Source: Actinomucor elegans
Lineage: Eukaryota > Mucoromycota > Mucoromycetes > Mucorales > Mucoraceae
Assembly (NCBI GenBank): GCA_026027325.1
Contig: JAMSLZ010000001.1
Location: forward strand, 1,736,001-1,800,000
Length of the DNA: 64,000 nucleotides
Reading direction: 5' to 3'
Below the pieces are notes generated by a model. The model saw nothing but the letters and a program-made list of their open reading frames with translations. It did not search any database and had not been told where the DNA came from. Positions 50,031 to 62,202 of the stretch are shown piece after piece (the stretch's first letter is position 1; the number at the start of each line of letters is the position of its first letter). The translations under genes and the position numbers were made by a program.

Positions 50031-50327
50031 ATAGATGTTTATTATTTTATTATCTTGAATTTGACCTGATTATAAAGTGAGCGTATTCTATTATATACAA
50101 ATAGTTGTTAATAAAAGATAATCAGGAGCAGTTGAGGAGTTTTTAAATGATAAACGTTAATTTGAAGAGAGATACTCAACTATTAAGCTATGATGTGTGC
50201 TTCCCATGGTCGCCCAACTGAGTTTGAATGACTATTGAGAGCCTGCATCAGACCTACTAAAAAATCACTTTCTGAGACAAGCGTCAAATTACCTTTCTCT
50301 TTCACCTTTCACTTTTCTTCTATAAGC

Positions 50328-51342
50328 ATGGCTTTTGCTCAACAACATAGAAGACCAACTAATAGGTTCTTGAACACCAGTTCATCCGAAGAATGCTCCG
50401 ATAACTTGGTGCTACACCATCCTCGTAGTCGAATTGTGTCGGACTCTGACAATGATTGGCACGTTATTAGCTCGGCCCTTCCATCGTCTGCTTCACCTTC
50501 TTCAGCACAGAGCTCCAGTACTTCACCTGTATTATTACCTTCAGAGACAGAATCCTATGCATCACACTGTATCGTATCTGACACAGAAGAGTCAGATATG
50601 GACCAAGTTCAACACAGCATTGCCTTTTTACCTTCTCATGATGGCACGGGCACTTTTTTGATTGAAGATTCCTCAGATCAATTAACTGGAACAAGTAATC
50701 AGGCTTCAGATGATGACTCTATCGGCTCCCCCACAGCATTCAGTCGAGCAGTCCATGGGCTCTTATTCAATCACACTGAAGACGAATTAGAGATACAAGA
50801 TAAAAGTGCCGTGTTAGATATCACTTTACCTCATGGAGGTATTCAACCACCTTCTTTTATTCCAATAGAGCCACCTTGCTTTACACCAACAGCAGCAGGC
50901 TTGAACTCACGAGAGTTACTAATAAATGGGGCACAGTCAGCTGAGACGATGGATAACTGCACAGCTTTGTCAGATGAAGGTGCATCCAATCATATTAAAT
51001 TTACAACAAAGAGACAAAGAAATCTAGATAGGTAATAGAGATAGTACGAATAGATTACGAATAGATTACTCATCATACTATAGAATCCCTATACATCATC
51101 CTGGTATACCTGGGTCTTCTGCTTCTGCAGCTATCTTATCTATCGTTTGGAATAGTCTTAGACGGTTAACAAATCACTTAATAGAGAACGATACAAATAC
51201 AGTAGAGACACTGAGTACATTAATGTCAGAAGCAGTATTTGAAGGATGCATGCCATTTGGAACACATTTACATATGGATTTGGATAATGGTATTCGATCC
51301 ACTACAGCAGCTTCTTTATTTGAAGGCCATATCACTATTTAA
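50328..51342 (+). CDS. Ser-rich, mostly disordered protein with LIR-like motif; unrecognised
   Basis: Two exons (50328-51031, 51084-51342) give 320 residues. A pyrimidine-rich leader ends shortly before the ATG. The first 235 residues are Ser/Asp/Glu-rich and probably disordered, with many CK2-type SD/SE sites. One stretch, SDSDNDWHVISS (W44-I47), fits an acidic-preceded Atg8-interacting (LIR/AIM) motif. The C-terminal 85 residues, largely from exon 2, look folded and helical (AAILSIVWNSLRRL, LMSEAVFEGCMPFG). No family recognised. The intron is supported because reading past the donor hits a stop while the spliced frame stays open for 86 codons. The autophagy link is only an inference from one short motif. 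Confidence 0.7.
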
Positions 51343-52694
51343 TTATATGTACGCATCATTATATTTCTTGTACTGTATAAAAACCCATCATATATCTTGC
51401 AATAATAAACTCATTCCGTAATTTTTTGCCCCAACTATTTTTCTTTATCGTATTATGCAGATCATGTTTCAAATGCACGCTTATTCGGAAATTGTACGCT
51501 GGCTTCAAAATAAAACATCATTAGAGCGCGTTTACTCGTCATTGAACATTCATTCCCATAAACAAAATGGATTTTGGGACTTGTTGTAATTGCATAATTT
51601 AGGCAGAGTTATAAACATTATGCTCTAGAGAGAATTATAAATGTTATAGCATTCGAAAAAAAAAATCCCTTTATTCTATATTTTGCCCAGAAAAGCGTAA
51701 TGGATATTTCGTGCTTGTTTTTGATTCAGGCGCGATTTTGAGATTTATAGTGTCATTTGAATAAAATCTTTTTAATTTTTAGACATTTTCCATTGGGCGT
51801 TGAAGTTTATCCACATAATTCAAATACATCCAAAGTGATATTTGGAAAATAATTCATGCAATGTATTCTATTGGCGGTCGAAGATGCCAAAGTGTAAAGT
51901 TTATTCATATGGAATGAATTTTAGATGAATTTCAAAACCAATTGTAAGAAAATCAGACTAACCCGTAGCTTACTATACTTATGATTTTCAAGTAAACATT
52001 ATTATGACCTTTATATTTTTCTCAGTTTTTAAGCATGTATAAATAATACAAAATGCATGCATAATTATGATGTATTTATTGCGCTTTATTTAAGAAAAAT
52101 GAATACTATACACTAACCTGATCAATAGGTTCACTTTGTACATCAACATACTAGCACCTTAGCTGCCTAGAAGTTTTACAGCCATGCATCCTTGCAATCA
52201 TAATTGGAATTTCACAATCTTACAGACTAACGATTGCACTTAGTCTTATTCTCTTATAGGTTTGAAGCCTTAAAGTAGAATGTCAGCCTAGTTTCGTCGC
52301 TCAGAAAGTGTAGCTGTAAGAAACTGTTGAAGATAAAGAAGTATCATAATTTAGATCAACGTTAACATTACGAAAATAAGTTTGTAACAAATTATTACGT
52401 AGCAGTAGATAAATTCTGATAACCAATTTTAATGTTAAGAAAAAAAAAATACAATTATTTCACCACCATTGTTGTAAACACATTACAACCTATATTGATA
52501 GTTAGGATGGTAAACGTGTAATAGCACTACATATATATTATATGTCACGTCATCAAAGTGGTGGTGCTGATGCTGATGATGAACATGTAGAAAATGATGA
52601 TATAATCATCCATAACAAACAAAAGAAATTATAAAACACATGGACTGCATAATACAATTTATTCAAGAACAAGCGTGATGATCACCATATTTTT
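51343..52694. other. intergenic
   Basis: AT-rich, nothing recognised. Confidence 0.6.
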
Positions 52695-52964
52695 TCATTG
52701 TAGTAACTGTAATAGAGTTATTACCAATTTTACCTCATCAAATCCATACATGTCTTTGGTAGCAGCACTTCTCTTGGCACGTTCAAATGAGGATTTTAAC
52801 AATCCCAAGATGACGTTATCAGGAGTTTGGGTACCATGAATATCAATAGGGATTTTCGGTACATATTCACAAGGAGGGGTATAGTAGGAGCCTCTGGTAA
52901 GTGTTTTTAGAAGTGTTGTTGGATAAGCGGATCTTTTCAAGTAAATTATTACAACATAAGCCAT
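52695..52964 (-). CDS. small ORF, unrecognised (possibly a gene fragment)
   Basis: An 89-codon open frame with varied composition (TPPCEYVPKIPIDIHG, LLKSSFERAKRSAATKD), more protein-like than the surrounding DNA. A GTAAAA near the 3' end could be a donor, but the following AG gives a 27-nt intron, too short. No neighbours or motifs help. It could be a relic exon. Confidence 0.3.
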   Translation of the reverse strand: MAYVVIIYLKRSAYPTTLLKTLTRGSYYTPPCEYVPKIPIDIHGTQTPDNVILGLLKSSFERAKRSAATKDMYGFDEVKLVITLLQLLQ

Positions 52965-54245
52965 TGACTAAAATTCTACCAGCAATGCGAGTAATATAGC
53001 TCTATAGGAGTATTACACTAATTTACTAATTAGCGCCCGATATAATGATAGTATCATAACAACGTGATAAGATACCATTTACTTTCAAAGAGAGTTTTTT
53101 TTTATAATCTAAGCATGATTCCTTTCAAATCCGTCGGTATTAGATGGAAAACTGGAGTTAAATATTAGGAGAAGAATTACATATAATCCAGGAGTTGTAA
53201 GCTCAATGATAGTGTTTCAGCAAGAAGTACGAAATAAGACCATTCCATTATTTAATTATTTTAATCAATAGCTGGTGAGGGTTGATGGAGGAGCATTTTA
53301 AATCAAGAATTCAAGGCAGACCACTGTTATAGATATGCGAGCCCAAATCTGTTAGGACATTAATTATTATCGGATTATTGATTGTATTTGTTGGAAGGTG
53401 CAGTTGATATTGTTTGCATAGTGGCACCATTAGACCAAAATATGCAGATGCTTGCTTGCATGCGGCCTTGTGCTATATCCTATACATCTCTTTAGAATCC
53501 TTGTATCGCGAACAGCACTGTATTGGTAGCAGTTTGTAAAATTGTGTGTATGTTTATCTCTCAATTATCGCGACGACCCTTTGTAATCTCAAATTTTCTG
53601 GTTCGCTGACGTCTGGATCTGTAAATTGAAGGTCATTGAATAAGAGAAGCGAAATGAATAAATTGATATTATTACAGACATCACTTGGTTATACTGTAAA
53701 TTTCAGAAATAGAGGGACACCGAAGATCGGATGCGCACAAATTGGATGGTATGGATTTACGCCATAAAAACAACATCTTGTAGGAATGTGACCTTCAGTA
53801 CTTGAGCAAAAGAAAGTTGACCGCAGTGAAAATAACTTCGATACCACTTGTATCCGATATGAGCCGATCACACCAAAAATAGATTATTACAAGTAGCTTT
53901 ACAAGATCTCTTGCCATAGATCGTATGATTTTCCTGGGTAAACCTGCAAGATAAGCCTTATTCATCATCCTGGCGTTTCATTTTCAAGCAGAGGAGCCTC
54001 TGACAATATAGATCTTCTTTGATGCTGTAATATCACAAGCCTTAAACGCCTTCACAATTTAATCAACTTATAATTCCGTTGGTTGCTTGTATCTTGACCA
54101 TTGCTACAGTACAGTGATATGTAATATATCTATATATCTCAAGTTGTGCAACAGAGAGTTTTTGAACTTTCTTTTATTAGAATAGAAAATATATAAATAA
54201 TGCACTTCTGCGTCTACTAGTATCATGATTTAAGCTGCCAAGTAT

Positions 54246-54271
54246 TATATATATATATATATATATATATA
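54246..54271. repeat. (TA)12-13 microsatellite
   Basis: Uninterrupted TA dinucleotides. Confidence 0.95.
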
Positions 54272-54433
54272 ACAGTTCAATAATTATTTATTTCATCATA
54301 TGAACTAATGGATCTATTGATCCATATATTTTTTGACAGATCTCGCCCTAGTTACAAGCCTATTTTACTAGCTTCATTACATTTTTTTTTTATTTATTAA
54401 GTTACTTGATATGTAGGTTTGTATATTTGTAAA

Positions 54434-54500
54434 TTGATCTCGATTTAAAGTCATGTCTTAATAGTTCATTATTTAAAATGAGCTCCTGAATCTATTGTAA
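54434..54500 (+). repeat. dispersed ~70-nt repeat, copy 6
   Basis: GATCTCGATTTAAAGTCATG, then AAAATGAGCTCCTGAATCTA. Confidence 0.5.
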
Positions 54501-55368
54501 CTGTTATTAAAGAATAGAAGCAGATGCTATAGTCCTTAATTAAAAGGAAAAAACGTAAATAAAAATTCTTTATTCAGGAAGTAGAGTTTACATGAACTAG
54601 CAAATGGTGTTATTATTCAAGAAAATATTCCGTAGATTTGAAATAAAAAGATAAACTGAACGCCCATTCAAATTGATTGGCATACTCTCAGGCCAAATGT
54701 ATTATATTTTAACAGGAATTTGACCATTCTAAAGGAAATGACAATATTAAACGCTAAAAGAAATAGCTTGGTATATATAGCTATTATTTAGTGAAGGTCT
54801 TTATAGACTAATATTTTTGACATTTTTCGCACTACTAATTACGTAATCTCATCATCAAGCTAGGGGATCTTTTGACTTTTCTATCTCACACCCAAGGTAT
54901 AGACGACATATACAAGAACTCAACTACAGTTAGAGAATCATTATCTTGTGCTAATTAGGACAATTAATGTTCTCGGTAATTCCATTGCTGTATACAAACC
55001 TTGCTTATTACACTGAATTATGGTTTACGTTGAGTGCAGTTTCTTTTTTATTTATTTATCATGTATGATAGCTTTGTCCTATGGCGTTGCTACTTGGATT
55101 TAATCTATCGCATAACTTGCTCTCAAGTCACGCCTAATATGTAAAAGTATAGAGATAAAAAAAAAGGTACTTTGTTGTAGTATGTTTCCAAACTATAGCA
55201 CCTAGTAGATAAAGATTAATGCACATGACGCAGCATCTGATGACTTTTACATGTCCAAAATGAACAATTATTCAACAAAAGTATAAAGTCTATGTTGCAC
55301 GTTAATGGCAAGCAATAGATTACTTCCATGCAACCTAGATCTCATAATTCACAAATCTCTTGTCTAAT

Positions 55369-55430
55369 CTTGGCTGAATGTCGTATCATTTTAGTAGCCC
55401 AAACTCAGAATGAGTTACCGTATCTATTAG
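55369..55430 (+). repeat. dispersed ~70-nt repeat, copy 7
   Basis: CTTGGCTGAATGTCGTATCA, then CCCAAACTCAGAATGAGTTA and CGTATCTATTA. A related CTTGGCCAAACGTCGTATCT occurs at about 28420. Confidence 0.6.
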
Positions 55431-55660
55431 AAACATTGTTTATCTAACGTGTAGTTAATATATCATCATTATTTAACAAGTAATAATAAACTGTGCGAAT
55501 TTCAAATCGTAATGGCTAATCATTTCTATTTATCTGCAATTTAAAGAGTATAATAATATTAGTGGCACAAGAAGCCAAATCTACGCTTTCCATATCCAGC
55601 ACTCCAGTCCCCCAAACATGCTGGGGTAACAAAAGCATTGTTCTTTTTAGAAAACAACTG

Positions 55661-55706
55661 CTGTGACGAACCGCCGAGCTAATCAGTCACAGTCTCGGGC
55701 GGTTCG
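55661..55706. promoter_or_regulatory. interleaved GC-rich dyads upstream of the 122-residue gene
   Basis: CTGTGA (55661-55666) pairs with TCACAG (55687-55692), and CGAACCGCCGAG (55667-55678) pairs with CTCGGGCGGTTCG (55694-55706, one bulge). The arms alternate, giving pseudoknot-like topology. It lies 115 bases before the ATG, so is probably promoter or leader. Confidence 0.5.
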
Positions 55707-55820
55707 GCGGATAAAAGTTCTTTGTACTCGCATTTAGATCGTATAGAAAAGAAAAAAAAATAGTTTTATTTGACGCTTTCCTTTTTCTCCTTGTTTAATC
55801 GACATCAATTAAACCGCAAA

Positions 55821-56252
55821 ATGAGCCAAAACGATATGAAAAGAAAGACTACAGATGATTTGTTACAAGAGGTAAAGCATTGACGTATACAGTTACAGTT
55901 ATCAAAATATTTAATTTCCAGTTATACTATACAGGATCCTTTGGTCACAACAAAGCGTTTACATACAGATAATGAAGAGGGTTCACCGTCTTCACAGGAA
56001 GACAGTTTAATGGAAGACGTGTTGATCACGCAGCCCTCTTTTAATGCTACACCACCACCGCAGCCACAGCCACAACCAATGCGGCCCACCACCCCTCCTT
56101 TAGGCATGACTTTAGCACACTACGATGCATCGACTGGTTCCTACACTTCTTCACAACTCAATTCAAATCATGAAGTAAAAAGTGCAATATGTACAGGCAT
56201 GACGCCAGTGTATCGCGCACCTTTTGAGCGTTGGGGTTCTTGTCTTATTTAA
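55821..56252 (+). CDS. small unrecognised protein, 122 residues
   Basis: Two exons (55821-55871, 55935-56252). The product is hydrophilic: a basic start (MKRKTTDDLLQE), an acidic Ser-rich middle with TP sites, a Pro/Gln run (PPPQPQPQP) and a C-terminus that looks conserved in character (TPVYRAPFERWGSCLI). A CT-rich leader with A-runs and GC-rich dyads lies upstream. The stop is 19 bases from the stop of the sugar transporter on the other strand, so the transcripts must overlap. No family recognised; the KRKTTDD start and SP/TP sites suggest a nuclear or phosphorylated protein, but this is a guess. Confidence 0.55.
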
Positions 56253-56271
56253 CCATCGAATAAATATTTAT

Positions 56272-58280
56272 TTAATGAGTACTATCAAATTCCACCTCAC
56301 GATGGTTTTTCTCTTCAAAAACTTGCTGTTTATCATTGATTTCTTGGCGAATACGCTCAACTTGATCACGATGGCTTTTGACATATTCATCGTAATTCAA
56401 CTTTGTTACAACAAGAGGACCACGGAAGATGACTTCAATTTCTTCCAATGACAAACCTTTTGGTTCAGGTGCAAATATAAGCAACCATACCAACATGATG
56501 ATACCAATGACGCCGTAAACAACATAAGTGCCCCTTTTGCGCAAGTGCGTTAGTATACACAGATTGAGAATACGCAAACACTTAAATTACCAAGTGATTT
56601 TATCCATTAGAATAGGAGTGATTTGTCCTACCAAGATATTGCCTATCCAAAGCACAGCGGAAGCCAAAGCGAAGCCTTTGCTTCTGATTCGCAAAGGAAA
56701 AATTTCTGTAATCGAATAAGCAAACAAAGAATAGTCTCTTTATACACACATACCTGCAATGTAAATCCAAGCAACTGGCGCCCAGGTAGTAGCGTAAAAA
56801 GCCACAAAGATAAAGATAAAGGCAATCACAGCATGTCCTGCGGCAGGGTTGCTACTCATGTCCACTACATGACTGAGATCAGCCTCATTCCATTCTGTAT
56901 GGCCTATACCACCATAAAGACCTGCCATTAAAAAGAAACACACACACATGCCAATGGAACCTATTGTCATAAGCTTGATACGACCCACTTTATCTACCAA
57001 AATAATACCAGGAATACAAAATATGACCATAACAGCATCTAGAGGGGAGGTCAATATACACCCTAATTAAAAATCACGTCCTTACTTACAGTCAATTCCG
57101 TTTGCCAATAATGAAAGAGAACCCTTAAGACCCGCTTGCTGAAACATAAAGGCAGCATAGTACATGATCACATTAGCACCAGTCAATTGCTGAAAGATGG
57201 CGATCGAACACCCGACCCAAAGCACACGACGATTCTTAGGGTCTTTGATCATATTTACATAAGAATCGACCGCTACATTGTTTTCCAAATGCACATTATC
57301 GCTGATTTCATTCAACTCCTGCACTACATACGGATGTTGACGGTCCCCTTTACCGTGTACATAAGCCAATACATCCAAAGCCTCTTCTGTACGTCCCTTC
57401 TCTATCAACCAACGTGGTGAACGAGGCAATATAAAGGGACATAGGGCCAACAAGATGGCAGGTATAATTTGAACAAGGTAAGGAATACGCCATGACCAGT
57501 CATTGTCGATATAGATTGTACCAAAGTCCAGCCATGCCGAAATTAACATGCCGAAATCGATCATGAGCTGTTGAAAGCCAATGAGCCGGCCACGAATCTC
57601 TTTGGGAGCTAATTCAGCATTATACATTGGAGCTATTATAGACAATGATGAGTTTTTCTTTTTTTTTTTTTGGTTGTATTAATATGTGCAATGTGCATAC
57701 AAAGAACAGAACAAGCTCCAACAGAAATACCAGAAATGAAACGGCCAATGAGTTGCATCTCAATGTTTTGTGAAGCACATTGAAGAACACCACCAATGAT
57801 GAAAATAAGTGCAAAACCACCAATACTGTCTCGACGGCCAAAGCGATCTGAGAGGACGCCAGAGGCTAAGCAGCCAAATACAGCTCCACATCCCATCAAG
57901 GAATTAAGCGCACCCTATAGATCTATGTTAATCGTAGGTAATAGAGGATTGTAAACTAGATACCTTAATCTCGGGTGTGAGAGGGTTAAAATAAGCTTGA
58001 AAATGAGGCATCACCATCACACCACTCGTCACGCCAAAATCATCTAAAAAATACATTCTAGAATGAGATTGCCAAGTATATATTTGTTTACTTACAGCCA
58101 AATAAGAAACCACCAATAGCTGAGAAAGCAGTTATTCTATGAACAACGTCAGCTTTTCTTGCAAATCTTTCGCTGGTGCATTCACTCTACTTACAGGTAC
58201 AGTATGATGCCGGCTTCAGACTTTATCGAATTATCTCTGTTTGATTTACTTGATGTAGTGGTAGGTATTATCGGTGACAT
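56272..58280 (-). CDS. MFS sugar transporter (hexose/H+ symporter type)
   Basis: Eight exons (58280-58195, 58136-58096, 58043-57964, 57914-57701, 57632-57090, 57038-56754, 56705-56591, 56533-56272) give 541 residues with 12 expected membrane helices. Sugar-porter signatures are all present: GFLFGYDFGVTSG in helix 1, SDRFGRRDS after helix 2, PRSPRWLIEKGR after helix 6, QQLTGANVIMYY in helix 7, DKVGRIKLM after helix 8, APVAWIYIAGEIFPLRIRSKG around helix 10, and PEPKGLSLEEIE after helix 12. The N-terminal tail is short, so it is a transporter rather than an Rgt2/Snf3-type sensor. Exact sugar is not readable. All eight exons join in frame, which makes the small exons 2 and 3 credible. Confidence 0.94.
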
Positions 58281-60783
58281 TATATATAAGAAAGAAGAAT
58301 GCGTATTTACAAAACATAAAGGCATCATTATATATATATATATATATGTATCCATATGGCCTTTGTTGTACTGAATGGTAATCGAAGAGTATTTCTCCAT
58401 TTAGAAGATATATTCTCCAGAATGCTATACGGTTACTGTTATTGCATCATATGATATGCCTTTTGTTTTCTATTAGGCGGGGTGTCATTTAATTTGTGTA
58501 AACACTCTGGAAGAATCTATAGTATAATGTATCTAAATATTTGCTTATGTGACAGTATATATGTTATTTAGGTCAATGTTTATCTATCGCAGTACATTAT
58601 CTATCAGACCTGTCATTTTTTTTTTTAAAAAAAAAAAGATCTGATAAAAAATCATATGTGATGAAGTAATCCAGTTTTCTCACCAGTTACATTTCTCCTA
58701 AGGAGGATTCTGAAATAGTCTATTTCTCCATATATCTAGTACTTGTACGAGGTATAGAAAAATCGGTATACCCAAGTAAAGGTAGAATCATAGCTTGACA
58801 TCTTTATCAGTGTATAATTAAGACACTCATTTATCAAATCAAATGTATGGAAATTATTTGCAGTAGCCTTTGGCGTGCAGTTCTATCTCATTATTCAGTA
58901 CTAAATGACGTACATGAACACAGAGTAAAGTGGCTCTAGCTCATGATGCCGCGGCATAAAATAATAATAATGAACGTTCATCAAAATCATGTTGCACCAA
59001 TTCTCAAAATCCCATAGAACGGAACCAAGCGGTGTATCTAATTTCCCAACAATAACAGACTTATTCTGGGTTCTCAAGAAGGCTCATCACTAATTTTAAA
59101 TCGTGTATTGTACTTGTATATGCTTTTTGAATAAAATTATATCCTAATTTTATTCGTTCTTAGGGATCATATCTGTTTTTGCTCCATCTACGTGTCCAAA
59201 CATGATGGTAATGAATAGAGCTTGCTTAATGTATTAAAGTTTTTTCTGGTTGTGTAGAATCGCGCGATTAAAGCCGGAATTGTCTGGGGGTACCATAGCT
59301 TGGCTTAGGGAATCTGCACCCCTTGGAAAAGAGGGGCCTGTAGCGTTGATTTAAAGCATTCCAGGGCATCACTTTCATTGGCGCTTTATTTGAATTACCG
59401 TCATCGACACAAATACTCAATGTCTGGTTTTTCTCAGAAAATAAAAGAAGGGTACCTTTGAATTTCGGTAAAAATATGTATTTTGATATCTATACTCTAC
59501 ACAATGTATTTGTACGTTGTTTGGTTGATACAGGCAAGTGCTAGAATGAATAGACTCTGAAACACGGACTTTATTCTCCGATGCAAATGATAAACTCTCG
59601 CAATCTACAAAATAACTTCTATAGCTAGAAAAACCAGAGATATATCAATGATTGCCGGGCAAATTATAGAAGAAAATGAGTTTATTTTGATTTAATAAGA
59701 TGAATAATAATAGGTCAAGCCTAGCGAGAGATATAGAATGGATATACTAGGATATGGTGTGTGTGCAGCGGAGTTACACTGGTGGACCTGAAGCCTTGCG
59801 TCCCCACTTATAACGCAGCCTCTTGAAGGCCAAAAAACAGAGATAATTGGATGATTACCGGGAAACCTATTGAACAAAGCTCCTTCTTCGTATTAAACTG
59901 TAATTCATTTTGATAGATCAAAGGAAACATGTATGAGATGGCTTCCAAGATGTCGTGTTTCACAGCAAGCTTCACCTGATGAGGCGCGCTCTAGTATATA
60001 TATATATATAACCTTAACCTGAATACATTAAACCATGCAACATACTAGCGATGGTTACATATAGTCCCTTCCTTTGTAAACATTTAGAAGACAAGGAAAA
60101 GATGTATGACACTGTGCATGTTATGAAACTGATTGTGTTATGACAATTTGTCACACATATATAGTTAAGGAGTTTATTCCGGTTTGAAACTTGTTCTTTT
60201 GAATTCATTAAACTAGATTTATTCTTGCACTCACCATGGGTAGGCACTAGAGAAGAGGGTCTTTTTTTTTTTATTTTATTTTTTAATAAACCCGCTCTTT
60301 TGGTGTTATTATATTTAGGTAATAGCATAACAATAACAAACAAACAAGTACCAAACAAAACAGAACTTTATATATATCTACATAAAAAAAAAAAAAAAAA
60401 AAGAGACTGCTTGGTAAAAAAAAAAAGTGTCAAAAGAAAGAAGGAGAGAATCAGTATCAAGTTCAATATGATTGCTAATAACCAATGGTATAGAATAAGC
60501 TGATATACATCATGGTATAGGACTCACTATAGAAATACTAACTTATACACAATCCGCCGCGTGTCATCCAAACTGAGCACGGTTCATCATAACAAAGAAC
60601 GCCTTTATGCATAAAAAGAAAAAATGACGATAGGTTATTTTTTATTTGATAATATATGTAATAAAAGAAAAGAATGTATATGTATATATATATAAGGCAC
60701 AGAAAGAAGAATTCATATGTATAATAAAGCTATATAATGATAATGAGGGGGATTTTAAAACCACTCGTACTGATTGTTATCGA
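58281..60783. other. gene desert
   Basis: No gene recognised. (TA) runs at 58328-58347 and 59995-60010, an A19 run at 60384-60402, and T/A tracts at 58617-58638. Confidence 0.6.

Positions 60784-62202
<1,419 letters not shown>

Larger units (their letters stand above)
46860..50327. other. 3.5-kb gene desert
   Basis: No supported gene. Contents: T/A runs at 47538-47600, a dispersed-repeat copy (48251-48296), (TA)10 at 49137-49157, a GC-rich hairpin at 49308-49352, and a 61-nt tandem duplication at 49916-50030. Confidence 0.6.
52965..55820. other. gene desert
   Basis: No gene recognised. Holds (TA)12-13 at 54246-54271, two dispersed-repeat copies (54434-54500, 55369-55430) and the interleaved dyads at 55661-55706. 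Confidence 0.6.

Noticed and set aside
59692..60358. 61- and 114-codon minus frames in the 58-61 kb desert
   Set aside because: Low-complexity and TA/poly-K content, no motif or consistent splice sites.
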